NCBI GenBank assembly: GCA_949361645.1
Contig: OX442417.1
Span: forward strand, 15,271,877-15,335,876
Source: Spongilla lacustris
Taxonomy: Eukaryota > Porifera > Demospongiae > Spongillida > Spongillidae
Direction: 5' to 3'
DNA: 64,000 nucleotides
Below the pieces are notes generated by a model. It was not told the DNA's origin and searched no databases. It saw only the letters and a list, made by a program, of their open reading frames with translations. Positions 25,130 through 36,764 of this stretch are shown piece after piece. A program made the position numbers and the translations under genes. Within the stretch, counting starts at the first letter, position 1. Each line of letters begins with the position of its first letter.

Positions 25130-28100
25130 ATGGAGCCTCCTTCGGCAGCTGCCGGTAGTGAGACTGGGGCTGACAGCCAGGTCCAGGCTGATATGAGACT
25201 GCGACCACCGACCTCGCCCGCTCCCGATAACCGTTTCTCCGTAAGCCCGAGGGTCTTCGTTCGCTCGAGCGACGTGGTCAGTCGAGCGTGCCCCAAGCCT
25301 CCCACACGTCGTCGTACGAGGCACAAGGTATTCGATACGCGCCTAAGCTCGGGAGACGCGCCAGATGGGGTAATCCCGCCACCAGACGAAAAGTCGCAGG
25401 AACAGCAGCAGCAGCAGCAGCAGTCTAATGCCCCTAGTACTACCCCGGATACCAGCGAGTACGGAGGAGGCGCCAAGCCGAACGAAGAGCAGGCAAAAGA
25501 GGAAATGGCCGATGCTAACATGTTAAGAAATGGAGCCGTCACTATTGTAGTTCAGGAGCCGCTAGTGGACGCTCCGGACGTCCACGCCACGGCCAATGCT
25601 GAACCGGAACGAGACAAACAAGACGCACGCGTCCCGGTGGTGGACGTGTCGGCCCGCGATGGCAGCATTGACCTTCCTGTGCCAACAGACCTGCAGCCCT
25701 CTGAGGCGGCAGCAGCAGCAGAGAAGGAGAAGTCAGAAGTGGCGGTGTCAGAGCACGTGACTAAAGAGCCGGCAGATATCCTGCGCGAGGCGACGCCCCC
25801 TCCTCGCCCCGATACACCTGCTGGCTACGTTGAAGGGGACGAGGAGGGGGAAGTGGAGCGACCACCTAGCTACCTCACCTCAAGCGACTCTGACAGTGAT
25901 GTGGAGCTGATTACGGCTGGGTACGACGTAGTACCCTACGAGGAACCATCACCTCCTCCACCAGCTGGTGAAGGGGATGAGCAGCAGCCTGGGGAAGAGG
26001 ATCCTCACTCGGAACAGGCGGAAAGCCTGGCTGAAGAACAGCCTGGGGAAGAGGTGACGAAGGATGGACAGCCTGGGGATGAGGTGACGAAGGATGGACA
26101 GCCTGGGGATGAGGTGACAAAGGATGGACAGCCTGGGGAAGAGGTGGCTAAGGATGTTCAGCCTCCTGGAGAAGCAACGCCCCCACAAAGTCAACCTCCT
26201 GGGGAAGAGGCAGCACAGCCAAAAATTCAGCCTGGGGAAGAGGCAATCAAAACCGTTCAGCCTGGGGAAGAGGCACCCAAGGGTCATCTACCTGTGGAGG
26301 GAAAGCTAGGCAGCACCCTGGATGTGGGTGTGTCACCGGCAACCACCTGCCCCTCCCCTACCCCCAAGAAGAGACCACTACCACCCCCCAAGCCCCCCAA
26401 GCCCCCTACCATGCAAAATGAAATACCCGCTGTCGTCCAGGATGCCCAGCCCAACTCTCCCCTTATGTCGGGTGCCCAGCCCAACTCTCCCCTTATGTCG
26501 GGTGCCCAGTCCAACTCTCCCCTCATACCCCGGTCAGGTGCCCAGACCAGTCCCCTTCTCAGCACTCGCCCACTGGAAAGCAACCGGCCATCCCTCAAGA
26601 AGAAGGTCCCTCCCCCCATCGTGCCCACACCTTACGCGGCAAAAGCCATGCCACCCGTCCCACCAAAGAAGTCCAGACCAGCCCCGCCCCCAAGATCATA
26701 CAACACCCACCTCAGCACCGCCCACGACCAGTCCTCCTCCTCCCCATCCCTCACCACCATGCCTGGCCGCGACTCCTCCCCAGTACCTCCCATCGCCATT
26801 ACCTCCAAGCAGGTCTCGATGGACGAGAGCACATCAGAGATGGAAGGCCACACCCTGGGGACTTCCCCCCTGGACGACCGCCTGAGGCAGCGCCCTCGGG
26901 TGCCCTCTCCGCCCCGCGAGGAGGGCGGTGCTCAGGGTGACGAGGCCCCAGTCCACCTCATGAGCAAGCCGGAGTACGTCCATCACGGCATGGACAACAG
27001 GAGCAGCACGGCCAGCAGTGTGATGCAGTCCCCTATATCTGCCTCCCCCCCTCCTTCTACCCTGACCAGGGTGGGACGCAGGCTCAGCATTGGGCTGATC
27101 AAGGAGCTGGCCACTCAGGAGGCACTGGCCAGCTATGATGTAAGGGGGGTGTGGGGTGGTCTGTGTGTGGAATGCGTGTGGCATGATTGGGTGTGGGGGA
27201 AGGGTCTTGTGTGGCCTTCGTTTTATATTATGTTGTTTTTCTGACCTAAATGTATTCCCATCTACCTAGCCTCTCCCCTTCTACCCAGCCCCTCCCCTTC
27301 TGGCCTAGCCCCTCCCCTTCTACCTAGCCACTCCCCTTCTACCTAGCCCCTCCCCTTCTGGCCTAGCCCCTCCCTTGAGCCTAGCCCCTCCCTCCTAGCC
27401 CCTCCCTTTAGCCTAACTCCAACTCTGACACCTTTCTCTTCTCCTCAACACCTGACCAGATCATCTCTGACTCATCTGAAGCTGGTGATGGTAACCAAGC
27501 TGCAGGTGGAAGTGATTCAGTCGAAGACGAAGATGTTAGTTTATCCAACCCTCCGTTAGGCTTCCTTATCACACACCTCCCTCCCTCCCTCCCTCCCTCC
27601 CTCCCTCCCTCCCTCCCTCCCTCCCTCCCTCCCTCCCTCCCTCCCTCCCTCCCTCCCTCCCTCCCTCCCTCCCTCCCTCCCTCCCTCCCTCCCTCCCTCC
27701 CTCCCTCCCTCCCTCCCTCAGATATATGCCATAGTGAAGGCCTGCAATACTGCCACTCCTAAGAAGGTACAAGTATCCGACCTTCCCCCCAAGATCGAAG
27801 GCTTTCCTACTGACAAGAGAAGTCTGGTGATCCATGAGCTGTACACAACAGAGCACACCTACGTGAGCAGACTGGAGGTGCTGATAGAGGTACGGAGAGG
27901 GGAGGAGGGATGATAGAGGTATGGAGGGGGGAGGAGGGATGATAGAGGTATGGGAGGAGGGATAATAGAGGTACAGTGGAGGGGGAGGGGAAGGTGTGTG
28001 AATGTGAGGATGTTGGGTGTGGGTGGATGAAGGATATGTGGGTGGTGTGTGGTTGCGATGATGTAGAGTTATTTGTGGTCCTGGGGTTGGTAGTGGTGGG

Positions 28101-30503
28101 AGGGGCTAGTTGTATATGAGGTGGTGGGAGGGGCTAGTTGTATATGAGGTGGTGGGAGGGGCTAGTTATATATGAGGTGGTGGGAGGGGCTAGTTGTATA
28201 TGAGGTGGTGGGAGGGGCTAGTTGTATATGAGGTGGTGGGAGGGGCTAGTTATATATGAGGTGGTGGGAGGGGCTAGTTATATATGAGGTGGTGGGAGGG
28301 GCTAGTTATATATGAGGTGGTGGGAGGGGCTAGTTATATATGAGGTGGTGGGAGGGGCTAGTTATATATGAGGTGGTGGGAGGGGCTAGTTCTATATGAG
28401 GTGGTGGGAGGGGCTAGTTGTATATGAGGTGGTGGGAGGGGCTAGTTATATATGAGGTGGTGGGAGGGGCTAGTTGTATATGAGGTGGTGGGAGGGGCTA
28501 GTTGTATATGAGGTGGTGGGAGGGGCTAGTTATATATGAGGTGGTGGGAGGGGCTAGTTGTATATGAGGTGGTGGGAGGGGCTAGTTGTATATGAGGTGG
28601 TGGGAGGGGCTAGTTGTATATGAGGTGGTGGGAGGGGCTAGTTGTATATGAGGTGGTGGGAGGGGCTAGTTGTATATGAGGTGGTGGGAGGGGCTAGTTC
28701 TATATGAGGTGGTGGGAGGGGCTAGTTGTATAGTTGTATATGAGCTGCATGTAAGCTCAGGAGTGGTGAGGAATGTGGCAGGGGGAGGAAGGTAAACCTC
28801 GTGAATTTCCATGCCTTCTCTCGCAGGTGTTCAAGGAGCCTTTATCTAAGCTGCTAGGGGATGAGGCCGGCTCCATCTTTGGGAATGTTGACGAGTAAGT
28901 TATCATCAAGATGAAACCCCATCCCTACCTCTCTCTGTTTCCTTCAACATCGTAAAGATAACAGTTGAGGGGGCAGGGTTAGAGGGAGGGGAGGTGGTGT
29001 AGGTGGGGTGGGGTGTAGGTGGGGTGGGGTGGGGATGGTGTAGGTGGGGTGGGGATGGTGTAGGTGGGGTGTAGGTGGGGTGGGATGGTGTAGGTGGGGT
29101 GGGCAGGTCAAGGGACGTAAGATTGAGGTTTCTGTAAAGTGTGTGTGCAAGAGGTGTGTGATGTATGTGTGTGAGAGATTGTGTGAGCGTTTGTAAACAG
29201 AGGTGTGTGTTTTCCTCATGGCTCACTTTCCTCATGGCTCACTTTCCTCATGGCTCACTTTCAGCATCTGTGCCTTCAACAAGCGGTTTCTGGCCCTGCT
29301 GTACGAGAGGATCAGCGACTGGGATGAGGGCAAGGGCATCGGAGACCTCTTCCTTGGAATGGTGGGCGTGTACCCGTTTCCTTCCCTCCGCCTTGTAACC
29401 CCCCTGGTCCCCATGCCCTACAGTTCACCCAAGCACACAAGAGCATGTACTCCATCTACTGTTCCAACTATGACCAGGCAGAGGTGCTGCTGTACCAGAA
29501 GATGAAGAGGAAGGACTTTGAACTGCAGCTACAGGTAACCATGGCTTCCATGGTAACCATGGCTTCGAGCAGGACATGGCTCCTTCTGTGCATGCACACA
29601 TACACCCAACCAGCCATCACTGTAGACATGGTTCCTTGTATAGGTCCACACTATACAATAACCACGTGATGGCAGTTGGGAAAATTGAATCTCACTCTCC
29701 CTCCCTCTTCCTCCCTCCTTTCCTCCCTCTCATTCCCTTCCTCCCTCTCCCTCCCTTCCTCCCTCTCCCTCCCTTCCTCCCTCTCCCTCCCTTCCTCCCT
29801 CTCCCTCCCTTCCTCCCTCTCCCTCCCTTCCTCCCTCTCCCTCCCTTCCTCCCTCTCCCTCCCTTCCTCCCTCTCCCTCCCTCCCTTCCTCCCTCCCTCT
29901 CTCTTCCTCCCTCCCTCTCTCTTCCTCCCTCCCTCCCTCCCCCTCTTGTGTCCTTTGTGCAGCAATGCCTCACCCACCCTCGCATAGTCTCAGGCCTCTC
30001 CTTGCCCGCTTACATCATCTTGCCTGTGCAGAGGATTCCTCGCTACATCTTACTCCTGAAGGTATGGTGTGAGGTTGATAAATAGTATGTGTACAACCTG
30101 TTCACATGGGTGTGTTTGTGATGTGTGTGATATGTTGGTGTAAATATTTTTGTGCGTTGTGGATGTGTTGTGTGATGTAGGTGTGTTGATGTGATGTGTG
30201 TGTGTTGGTGATTTTGTGATGTGTGTGTGTGTGTTGTGTATGTGTGTACATGTGTTGTGGATGTGTGTACAGGTATGTCATGTCCTAAGTGGCTCCTCTT
30301 ATTGCTCTCACTCTCACTCGTGTCAGGACATCATCAAGTACACACCGGAGGACCACAAGGGCTACAAGCAGCTGGTCATCAGTATGGAGAAGATGAAGGA
30401 GTTGGCCAACTACATCGACACACAGGTGAAGGAGTCCCAGACCAAGAAGTCCTTGGAGAGCCTCAAGAACAAAGTTCAGGGTTTGGCCGTAAGTGTCAGC
30501 CTA

Positions 30504-30535
<32 letters not shown>

Positions 30536-33500
30536 AGCCTACTGCCCCCCCCCCCCCCCTCCCTCCCTTGCAGTGAGAGAGAGTCACCTCTTGGAGTTTC
30601 TTATGTTGGTAGGATTTGGACTCCACTGAACGTGTGCTTGTCAAAGATGGCCAAGTGTTCCTGAAGGACATCAAGAGGTTATATCAGGTATTGTGGACCT
30701 ACGTGCTGTTATATTGCTGCTGGTCCCTCTGTTCATTATCATAATCTTTCCATCACACTGCACTTGCTTCACCTTCACGTCTCCCTCTCCCTCCCTCCCT
30801 CCCTCCCTCCCTCCCTCCCCTCCCTCCCTCCCTCCCTCCCTCCCTCCCTCCCTCCCTCCCTCCCTCCCTCCCTCCCTCCCTCCCTCCCTCCCTCCCTCCC
30901 TCCCTCCCTCCCTCCCTCCCTCCCTCCCTCCCTCCCTCCCTCCCTCCCTCCCTCCCTCCCTCTAGTGCATCTTGTTCAGTGACCTGCTGGTCTTTGCAGC
31001 TGGAGACAACAGGCAGAGTGCAGTTGAGTTGGCGCTGAGGTTGGAGGCAGTGTGGGTGGAAGACCTGGGGGATCGTGATCCTCAGACAAGTAACCACTGC
31101 TCACGTGTGCATCACCACTGCCACCTCCCCCCGCTCCCTCAGGTATGGAGGACGCCATAGAGATATATAACCCTGAGCGGCCATACACCATCTACACCTG
31201 CAACAAGGCTGAGAAGAAGCTGTGGCTTGCCAAGCTGAAGGAGACCATATATGCGGACCTGTTGAAGTCTAGCAAGTGCCTGAAGAGGGACGACATGAGT
31301 TCAGGTGGGAGGAGGAGGTGCTCCTGGTTGCCATGGTAACATAAATATAAATATGTATATCTCTTGACTCGTCTTGCAGAGTGCAGGATTGCGCGCTTTG
31401 TGTATAATGACGGGAGGGTGTATTCAGGAGATTACCAGGATGCACAGGTGACCATGACAGCATGTTGGAGTCTACGTAAAATGTCCATGCATGAGTGTGG
31501 ATTTGTGCTTAAGTGTGCTTGTGTGGTGTACTTATGCTTTGGTGTCCACCAAATGGAGTACTCCTTATTTGTAGCATGTGGTTGTGGAGCAAAATGGACA
31601 ATGACATCACTACTTCCCTCCTCCCCAGTGCCACGGCAAAGGAATCATGAACTGGCCAAATAAGTCTGTGTATAGCGTAAGTGTACTGTGTGGGGGCGTG
31701 GCCTCTGGTTAAGAGAAAGGGGCGTGGTCCCATCCATGCAGGGTGACTGGAAGGACAATGAGCGTGATGGAGAGGGAGAGTTCACCTTTAACACAGGAGA
31801 TGTGTACCAGGGAGGCTGGGTGGAAGATAAGCAAAGTATGTGGGATGGCCTGGGGACTAGGGGTGGCTGGGCCAGGTGTATTAATTTTTTCCATTGACGC
31901 CCCCATCCCTCCCCATCCCTCCCCATCCCTCCCCTCCCCTCCCCTCCCCTCCCCATCCCTCCCCTCCCCTCCCCTCCCCTCCCCTCCCCTCCCTATCCCT
32001 CCCCTCCCCATCCCTCCCCTCCCCATCCCTCCCCTCCCCTCCCCTCCCCATCCCTCCCCTCTCCTCCCCATCCCTCCCCTCCACAGCTGGCTTTGGTGAG
32101 CTCAGGTATGCTTCTAATGACATCTACAGAGGATGGTGGAGAGATGGACTTCAGCATGGCAATGTGAGGAGATGCCCTTAGATTTGTTGACAATGGTCTT
32201 CAGAGTGTGTTGTCTGTGTGTGTGTGTGTGCAGGGGAAGGTCATCTATGCGAATGGTGACACCTTTGATGGCCATTTTGAGCACGGGCAGATTGAGGGCA
32301 AAGGTCACCTCAAGTGCACCAACGGACTGGAGTATGATGGAGATTGGAAATTCTCCCAGGTGAGGAGGGTTGTCATGGGGACAATTACCATGACAACTGG
32401 GAGGGAACCCCCCCCCCCCCCCCCCCCCCCCCCCCACCTCGAGCATTAGTATTAAGATGTATGTTCACTTCAGCGAGAAGGTCAAGGTGTGCTGAAGACT
32501 GTGTCAGGGAATGTGTACACTGGTGCATTCAAACATGACCGCATGCATGGCAAAGGAGCAATGGCGTTCACCAATGGTGACCATTACGAGGGATCCTGGA
32601 AGAATGGAGTGGTGAGTTTACCTACCTCTAGTCCCCATCCTTCTTCCACCTCTAGTCCCCATCCTTCCTCCACCTCTAGTCCCCATCGTGTGTGTGCATT
32701 AAGTTGAACAATGTTTAAATTGTGTACGTGTGTGTTGTGTATCTCTTATTGATGCCCATCAAAGCATGATCTCGGGTGTAACTGTAAATTGTAAAAACAC
32801 TCAGCGTCATGGAACTGGGACACTGAAGACAGCGCAGAATGGCGTCTATGAAGGTTCATGGGATCGGGACATGAAGCATGGAGCAGGGAAGGAGCTGTAC
32901 CCTAATGGAGACATGTACGAGGGAACGTGGGAATTAAACAGAGTAAGTCCTTATCTAGGTTACTGTGTTCTTTTTAATGCCCTCTTGTTATGTAGCGCAA
33001 AGGTAAAGGAGTGCTGCACTATAAGACTGGGGAGGTGTACACTGGAGAGTTCCATAACGACCTCTTCCATGGCGAGGGAGAAATGAAGTACTTTGGAATA
33101 TCAAAGTACCAAGGGTCCTGGACTAATGGTCTGGTGAGACATCTATTCCTCCTCTACCCTAGTCCCCATTCCTCCTCTACTCTAGTCCCCATTCCTCCTC
33201 CATCTCTAGTCCCCACTCCCTTCACCTCTAGTTCCCACCCCCTTCACCTCTAGTCCCCATCCCTCTTCCACCCTAGTCCTCATTCCTCTTCCATCTCTAG
33301 TCCCCACCCCCTTCACCTCTAGTCCCCATCCACCACCCTTATTAATATCCCACACCCCTCCCACCAGCGTCATGGCAACGGTGTCATGGTGTACAGTGAT
33401 GGTTCCAGCTACACTGGCAGCTGGGAGGCGGGGCTTAGGTCAGGCGTTGGAGAGCTGGTGTGCTGTGATGGTGTGAACTATAAGGGCCAGTGGTCGATGG

Positions 33501-34069
33501 ACAAGCCCCACGGAAGGGGGCTACTGAGGAACCCAATTGCATCATACTTTTATGACGGTTAGTGCACTGGTTAGTATAGTTTATTAACAAATGTATTATG
33601 GTTAGTTAACAGAATTAATGGTTTGTACATTGTATTTATCACACAATTTTTTGGTCCCATGTTTAGGAGACTGGGAAAATGGAATGAGAGAAGGGAAGGG
33701 AACTGAACAGTCGCAGTATGGCAAGTATGTTGGTCACTGGAAGAATGACCTGAAGAGTGGGCGTGGTCAAGAGAGGGCTGCAATTGGTACAGTTTTTGAC
33801 GGCACCTGGGATAGAGGGAGGAAGAGTGGTAGAGGAACACGCAAGATGGTATTTGGTGCCATAGAAGAGCAGGTGGGTACTATTTAAAAGAGGTGGGGTA
33901 CCAATATTGTTGTGCCCTTGTAAAAACAGATCTTTAACTAGTATCTGTCGGTATTGAAATATTGTGGATTTTTCTCCCTTCAAAGGTATGGAAGAGTGGA
34001 CTGTTGCAGAATAACCACTCAAGAATGACTGCAGCCGAACTTCCCTATGTTCCAAGATACGATTATTAA
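25130..34069 (+). CDS. Rho guanine-nucleotide exchange factor, proline-rich + DH-PH + MORN repeats
   Basis: Twenty-two exons: 25130-27139, 27460-27534, 27722-27889, 28827-28894, 29265-29361, 29424-29534, 29963-30061, 30327-30488, 30613-30687, 30966-31089, 31143-31304, 31380-31447, 31629-31676, 31742-31835, 32087-32163, 32234-32359, 32474-32611, 32805-32942, 32996-33133, 33368-33557, 33667-33872, 33986-34069; 1485 residues, phases consistent. Residues 1-670 are low-complexity, acidic and Pro-rich with PPxPP motifs that could bind SH3 domains, and a 10-residue repeat (QPGDEVTKDG). Residues about 715-930 form a DH domain (ELYTTEHTYVSRL, LPAYIILPVQRIPRYILLLK), about 931-1050 a PH domain, and about 1050-1458 some ten MORN repeats (YxGxW/YxGxF pattern). 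It should activate Rho-family GTPases at membranes. Alsin (ALS2) and ALS2CL also join DH-PH to MORN, but add VPS9 (and RCC1 in alsin); neither is seen here. Confidence 0.9.
27577..27719. repeat. (CCCT)n array at the exon 3 acceptor
   Basis: About 143 bp of pure CCCT repeats ending in the exon 3 acceptor TCAG of the DH-PH-MORN gene. Confidence 0.97.
28085..28740. repeat. 28-bp minisatellite, about 23 copies
   Basis: Units based on aggtggtgggaggggctagt followed by tgtatatg; variants atatatg and ctatatg are scattered. Intron 3 of the DH-PH-MORN gene. Confidence 0.95.
28980..29105. repeat. GTGGGGTGTAGG minisatellite
   Basis: Irregular G-rich units in intron 4 of the DH-PH-MORN gene. Confidence 0.85.
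29696..29945. repeat. CCTCCCTCTCCCTCCCTT array at the exon 7 acceptor
   Basis: About 250 bp of pyrimidine-only repeats, ending about 18 bp before the exon 7 acceptor. Confidence 0.95.
30507..30569. repeat. adjacent poly-G and poly-C runs
   Basis: More than 25 G, then gagcctactg, then about 14 C and CT repeats, in intron 8 of the DH-PH-MORN gene. Confidence 0.9.
30780..30962. repeat. (CCCT)n array at the exon 10 acceptor
   Basis: About 180 bp of CCCT with one interruption, ending in the exon 10 acceptor CTAG. Confidence 0.97.
31905..32080. repeat. CCATCCCTCCCCTCCC array at the exon 15 acceptor
   Basis: Pyrimidine-rich array ending a few bases before the exon 15 acceptor CACAG. Confidence 0.95.
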
Positions 34070-35118
34070 GATTTTAACTATCTATTGTTTGTGGAAGAGT
34101 TTGTATTTATATTGGTGTGTGTTATGTGTGTGTCTGCTTGTCTGTTTTCTCTATCAAAGATCTGTCTTCCCCTGTGTGTGGCTGGTAGTGCATAACCACA
34201 GTGGTGAGGGTCTTCACGAAAGAACACAACACTTTTACATCACTATTAATGAATTAACTGCTTGATTTCTTTAACATATAGTTAGGCAAATACTAACAAT
34301 CCAATTCGATTAAAATTATTGTAAGCCTAGTATCTCTGCCTGAACGTCATGCTTAAATAGTTTATGTCACTATTTAATGTGTAATATTATTATTGTTTTT
34401 GACCCATATGTCTAAATATATTATGTATTCTGTATACTATTTTATAGTATTATTGTAAGCAGTGATTGTATCAAAGCCCTCATAAATCAAAACATTCAAA
34501 GCCCTCTATTATCAACATTATTCAAGATTACGGTTAGAGATATTTGATTTTAAAAACTACTAATAAAGAACGCAAGATCAGAGTATGCAGTGGAACAACA
34601 CTGAGTTCAATAGTAAGTTATTAATATTTAAAACCGTAATTTGCTTTAAAGTTATTAAGATTGAAGCAGTTATGGGATAACTAATTTTAATAACTATCAC
34701 TCAATACTCCATGATTAAATGAAGTAAAAAACACAATTTGATTCTGTATTAGATCATGTAATGATAACTCAAAGTTAATTACAATTGTAGTGGCATTCAA
34801 GTTTGATTTGATGTTTTGAATATGAACTTCTAAAATACTTTTTCAAACTATTTTCACGGCTATTCTGTATTATAAATCAAAAGTTGTTGTATCTTTCTGT
34901 GTCAAATAAATAAATTGCAAGGTATTTGATTTTATCCTTTGAACTGTAAAAGATAGTTGAATTTTAATAATGTGTTTGGTATTTGCCTAACCATGGTTAT
35001 TGTGTATTCATAAATTGATTTAGATTGACTATCCTATTTAAAAATTATGTTCATTCAAAAGCGTTGCATTCTTTCGTGAAGACCCTGTATGAATATAAGA
35101 TGTACCACTCTCCCTGTG
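34070..35118. other. AT-rich 3' flank of the DH-PH-MORN gene
   Basis: Probably 3'UTR and downstream sequence; possible AATAAA signals lie at about 34562 and 34904. No coding exon was seen. The segment is duplicated at 43573-44655 and partly at 61830-62160. Confidence 0.5.
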
Positions 35119-35770
35119 AGGATACTGCTTGATGGAGGAGGGGTACCTTGAGGGCTTTATGGTCCCTGAGGGGAGAAGGGTCTGGGCCTGGGGAGGAGGC
35201 AATTCACCAGTGGGCCTTTATAGTCAATCTATAATGGTTGGCCTTACATGATGATGTGTGCTAGTGGTATGTATGTACATGTGGCCCTTGAGCCACAACA
35301 AGTACCTTCAGCTCACTTAGAAATGTCAAGAAAAGCACAATTGCCATTTCACAGTGAGCTATACATGTTACACACCCTACAATCTACTCATAGTCTGCAC
35401 GATGTTTGGTATGTATGTACATGTGGCCCTTGACCCTATCACATCAAGTGCCTTCTGCTCACTTAGAAATGAGGCCACCCCAGTAGTGAATGACAAAGTG
35501 CAGGTTTGTGCTTTCTGATATATACTCATGTTGGAGCTGAGTTGGTGTAAATTACAATTGCCATTTCACAGTGAGCCACAGCTTGGGGGGTTCTTAATGT
35601 GGTAGGGTCAAGGGCCACATGTACATATATACCACTACCACACATACATGCATCAGTAATGCATGGCAACTGTTAAGGCCCATGAGGGTCCTCCTCCCCA
35701 GGCCAGTGCCCTTCTCCTCAGGGATCACAAAGACCGTAAAGGTGCCCCTCCTCCATCAAGCAGTATCCTA
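35119..35770. mobile_element. inverted-repeat (foldback-type) element, unit 1
   Basis: The left arm, starting aggatactgcttgatggagg, and the right arm, ending ccatcaagcagtatcct, are imperfect inverted copies over roughly 300 bp each. Inner blocks mirror too, for example gtacatgtggcccttg against caagggccacatgtac. It encodes nothing. It fits a non-autonomous foldback or MITE-like element. Copies lie at 44656-45318, about 53111-53630 (decayed) and 62167-62748 (right end truncated). Confidence 0.7.
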
Positions 35771-35909
35771 CATGTACTCTGCCCCCCTCATGAATTCTAG
35801 CAAACAGAAATTGTGTGGTGTTGTGCATATCAAAGCCTAGAACAGTTAACACTTCTGAAGTATATAAAATGTCAACGAGTTACAATGAACATTACAAAGT
35901 TTAAATTGG

Positions 35910-36764
35910 TTACATGCGACATGACTTAAGATGGTAATCCAAACTATTCTTGTGCAGGTAAGATTTGGTACATCCACTGTTGCTACACCTCAACCTCTCT
36001 CCAGTATGAATCCTGCAGTGGGCCTTCAATGCACGTGAGCTTGCAAATGACCTTTTACAGAAACATTTGTAAATCTTCTCTCCATTATGAGTAAGCATGT
36101 GTCTTTTCAGATGTGACTGTTGTGAAAATGCTTTTCCACACTGTTCACACTGATGTGGCTTCTCTCCAGTATGAATGAGCATGTGATCTTTCAGATTTGA
36201 CTGTACTGCAAATGCCTTTCCACATTCTTGACACTGATGTGGCTTCTCTCCAGTATGAGTTAGCATGTGTGTTTTCAGATTTAACTGTTGTGAAAATGCC
36301 TTTCCGCATTGCTGACACTGATATGGCTTCTCTCCAGTATGAGTGAGCATGTGTGTTTTCAGATTTCCCTGTAGTGAAAATGCCTTTCCACATTCTTGAC
36401 ATTGATGTGGCCTCTCTCCAGTATGAATGAGCATGTGATCTTTCAGATTTGACTGTACTGCAAATGCCTTTCCACATTCTGGACACTGATGTGGCTTCTC
36501 TCCAGTATGAGTGAGCATGTGTCTTTTCATATATGACTGATGTGCAAATGCCTTTCCACATTGTTGACATTGATGTGGCCTCTCTCCAGTATGAGTGAGC
36601 ATGTGTGTTCGCAGAGATGACCGTCTTGAAAATGCCTTTCCACATTCTGGACACTGATGTGGCTTCTCTCTGGTATGAGTGAGCATGTGTATTTTCAAAT
36701 CTGACTGTCGTGAAAATCCCTTTCCACATTGTTGACACTTATGACATCGTCTTCCTGGAGCCAT
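35910..36764 (-). CDS. C2H2 zinc-finger protein, ten fingers (unit 1)
   Basis: A 284-residue likely DNA-binding protein made almost entirely of fingers joined by TGEKPHQ-type linkers. Fingers 1-8 are canonical (C-x2-C-x12-H-x3-H, with HMLTH or HMLIH). Finger 9 is atypical, YKCFCKRSF, with one residue between its cysteines. Finger 10 ends H-x3-C (LRCSNSGCTKSY ... HLKSC). Fingers 4 and 7 are almost identical (AVQSNLKDHMLIH). The start MAPGRR was used because it matches the unit 3 paralogue; a longer frame begins at 36788, where TTTGCAG could be a splice acceptor after a 5' exon. No KRAB, BTB or SCAN domain is seen. Confidence 0.85.
   Translation of the reverse strand: MAPGRRCHKCQQCGKGFSRQSDLKIHMLTHTREKPHQCPECGKAFSRRSSLRTHMLTHTGERPHQCQQCGKAFAHQSYMKRHMLTHTGEKPHQCPECGKAFAVQSNLKDHMLIHTGERPHQCQECGKAFSLQGNLKTHMLTHTGEKPYQCQQCGKAFSQQLNLKTHMLTHTGEKPHQCQECGKAFAVQSNLKDHMLIHTGEKPHQCEQCGKAFSQQSHLKRHMLTHNGEKIYKCFCKRSFASSRALKAHCRIHTGERLRCSNSGCTKSYLHKNSLDYHLKSCRM

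Noticed and set aside
36145..36738. Second long minus-strand frame over the zinc-finger gene, full of MWKGIF repeats
   Set aside because: A frame shadow of the repetitive zinc-finger coding sequence.
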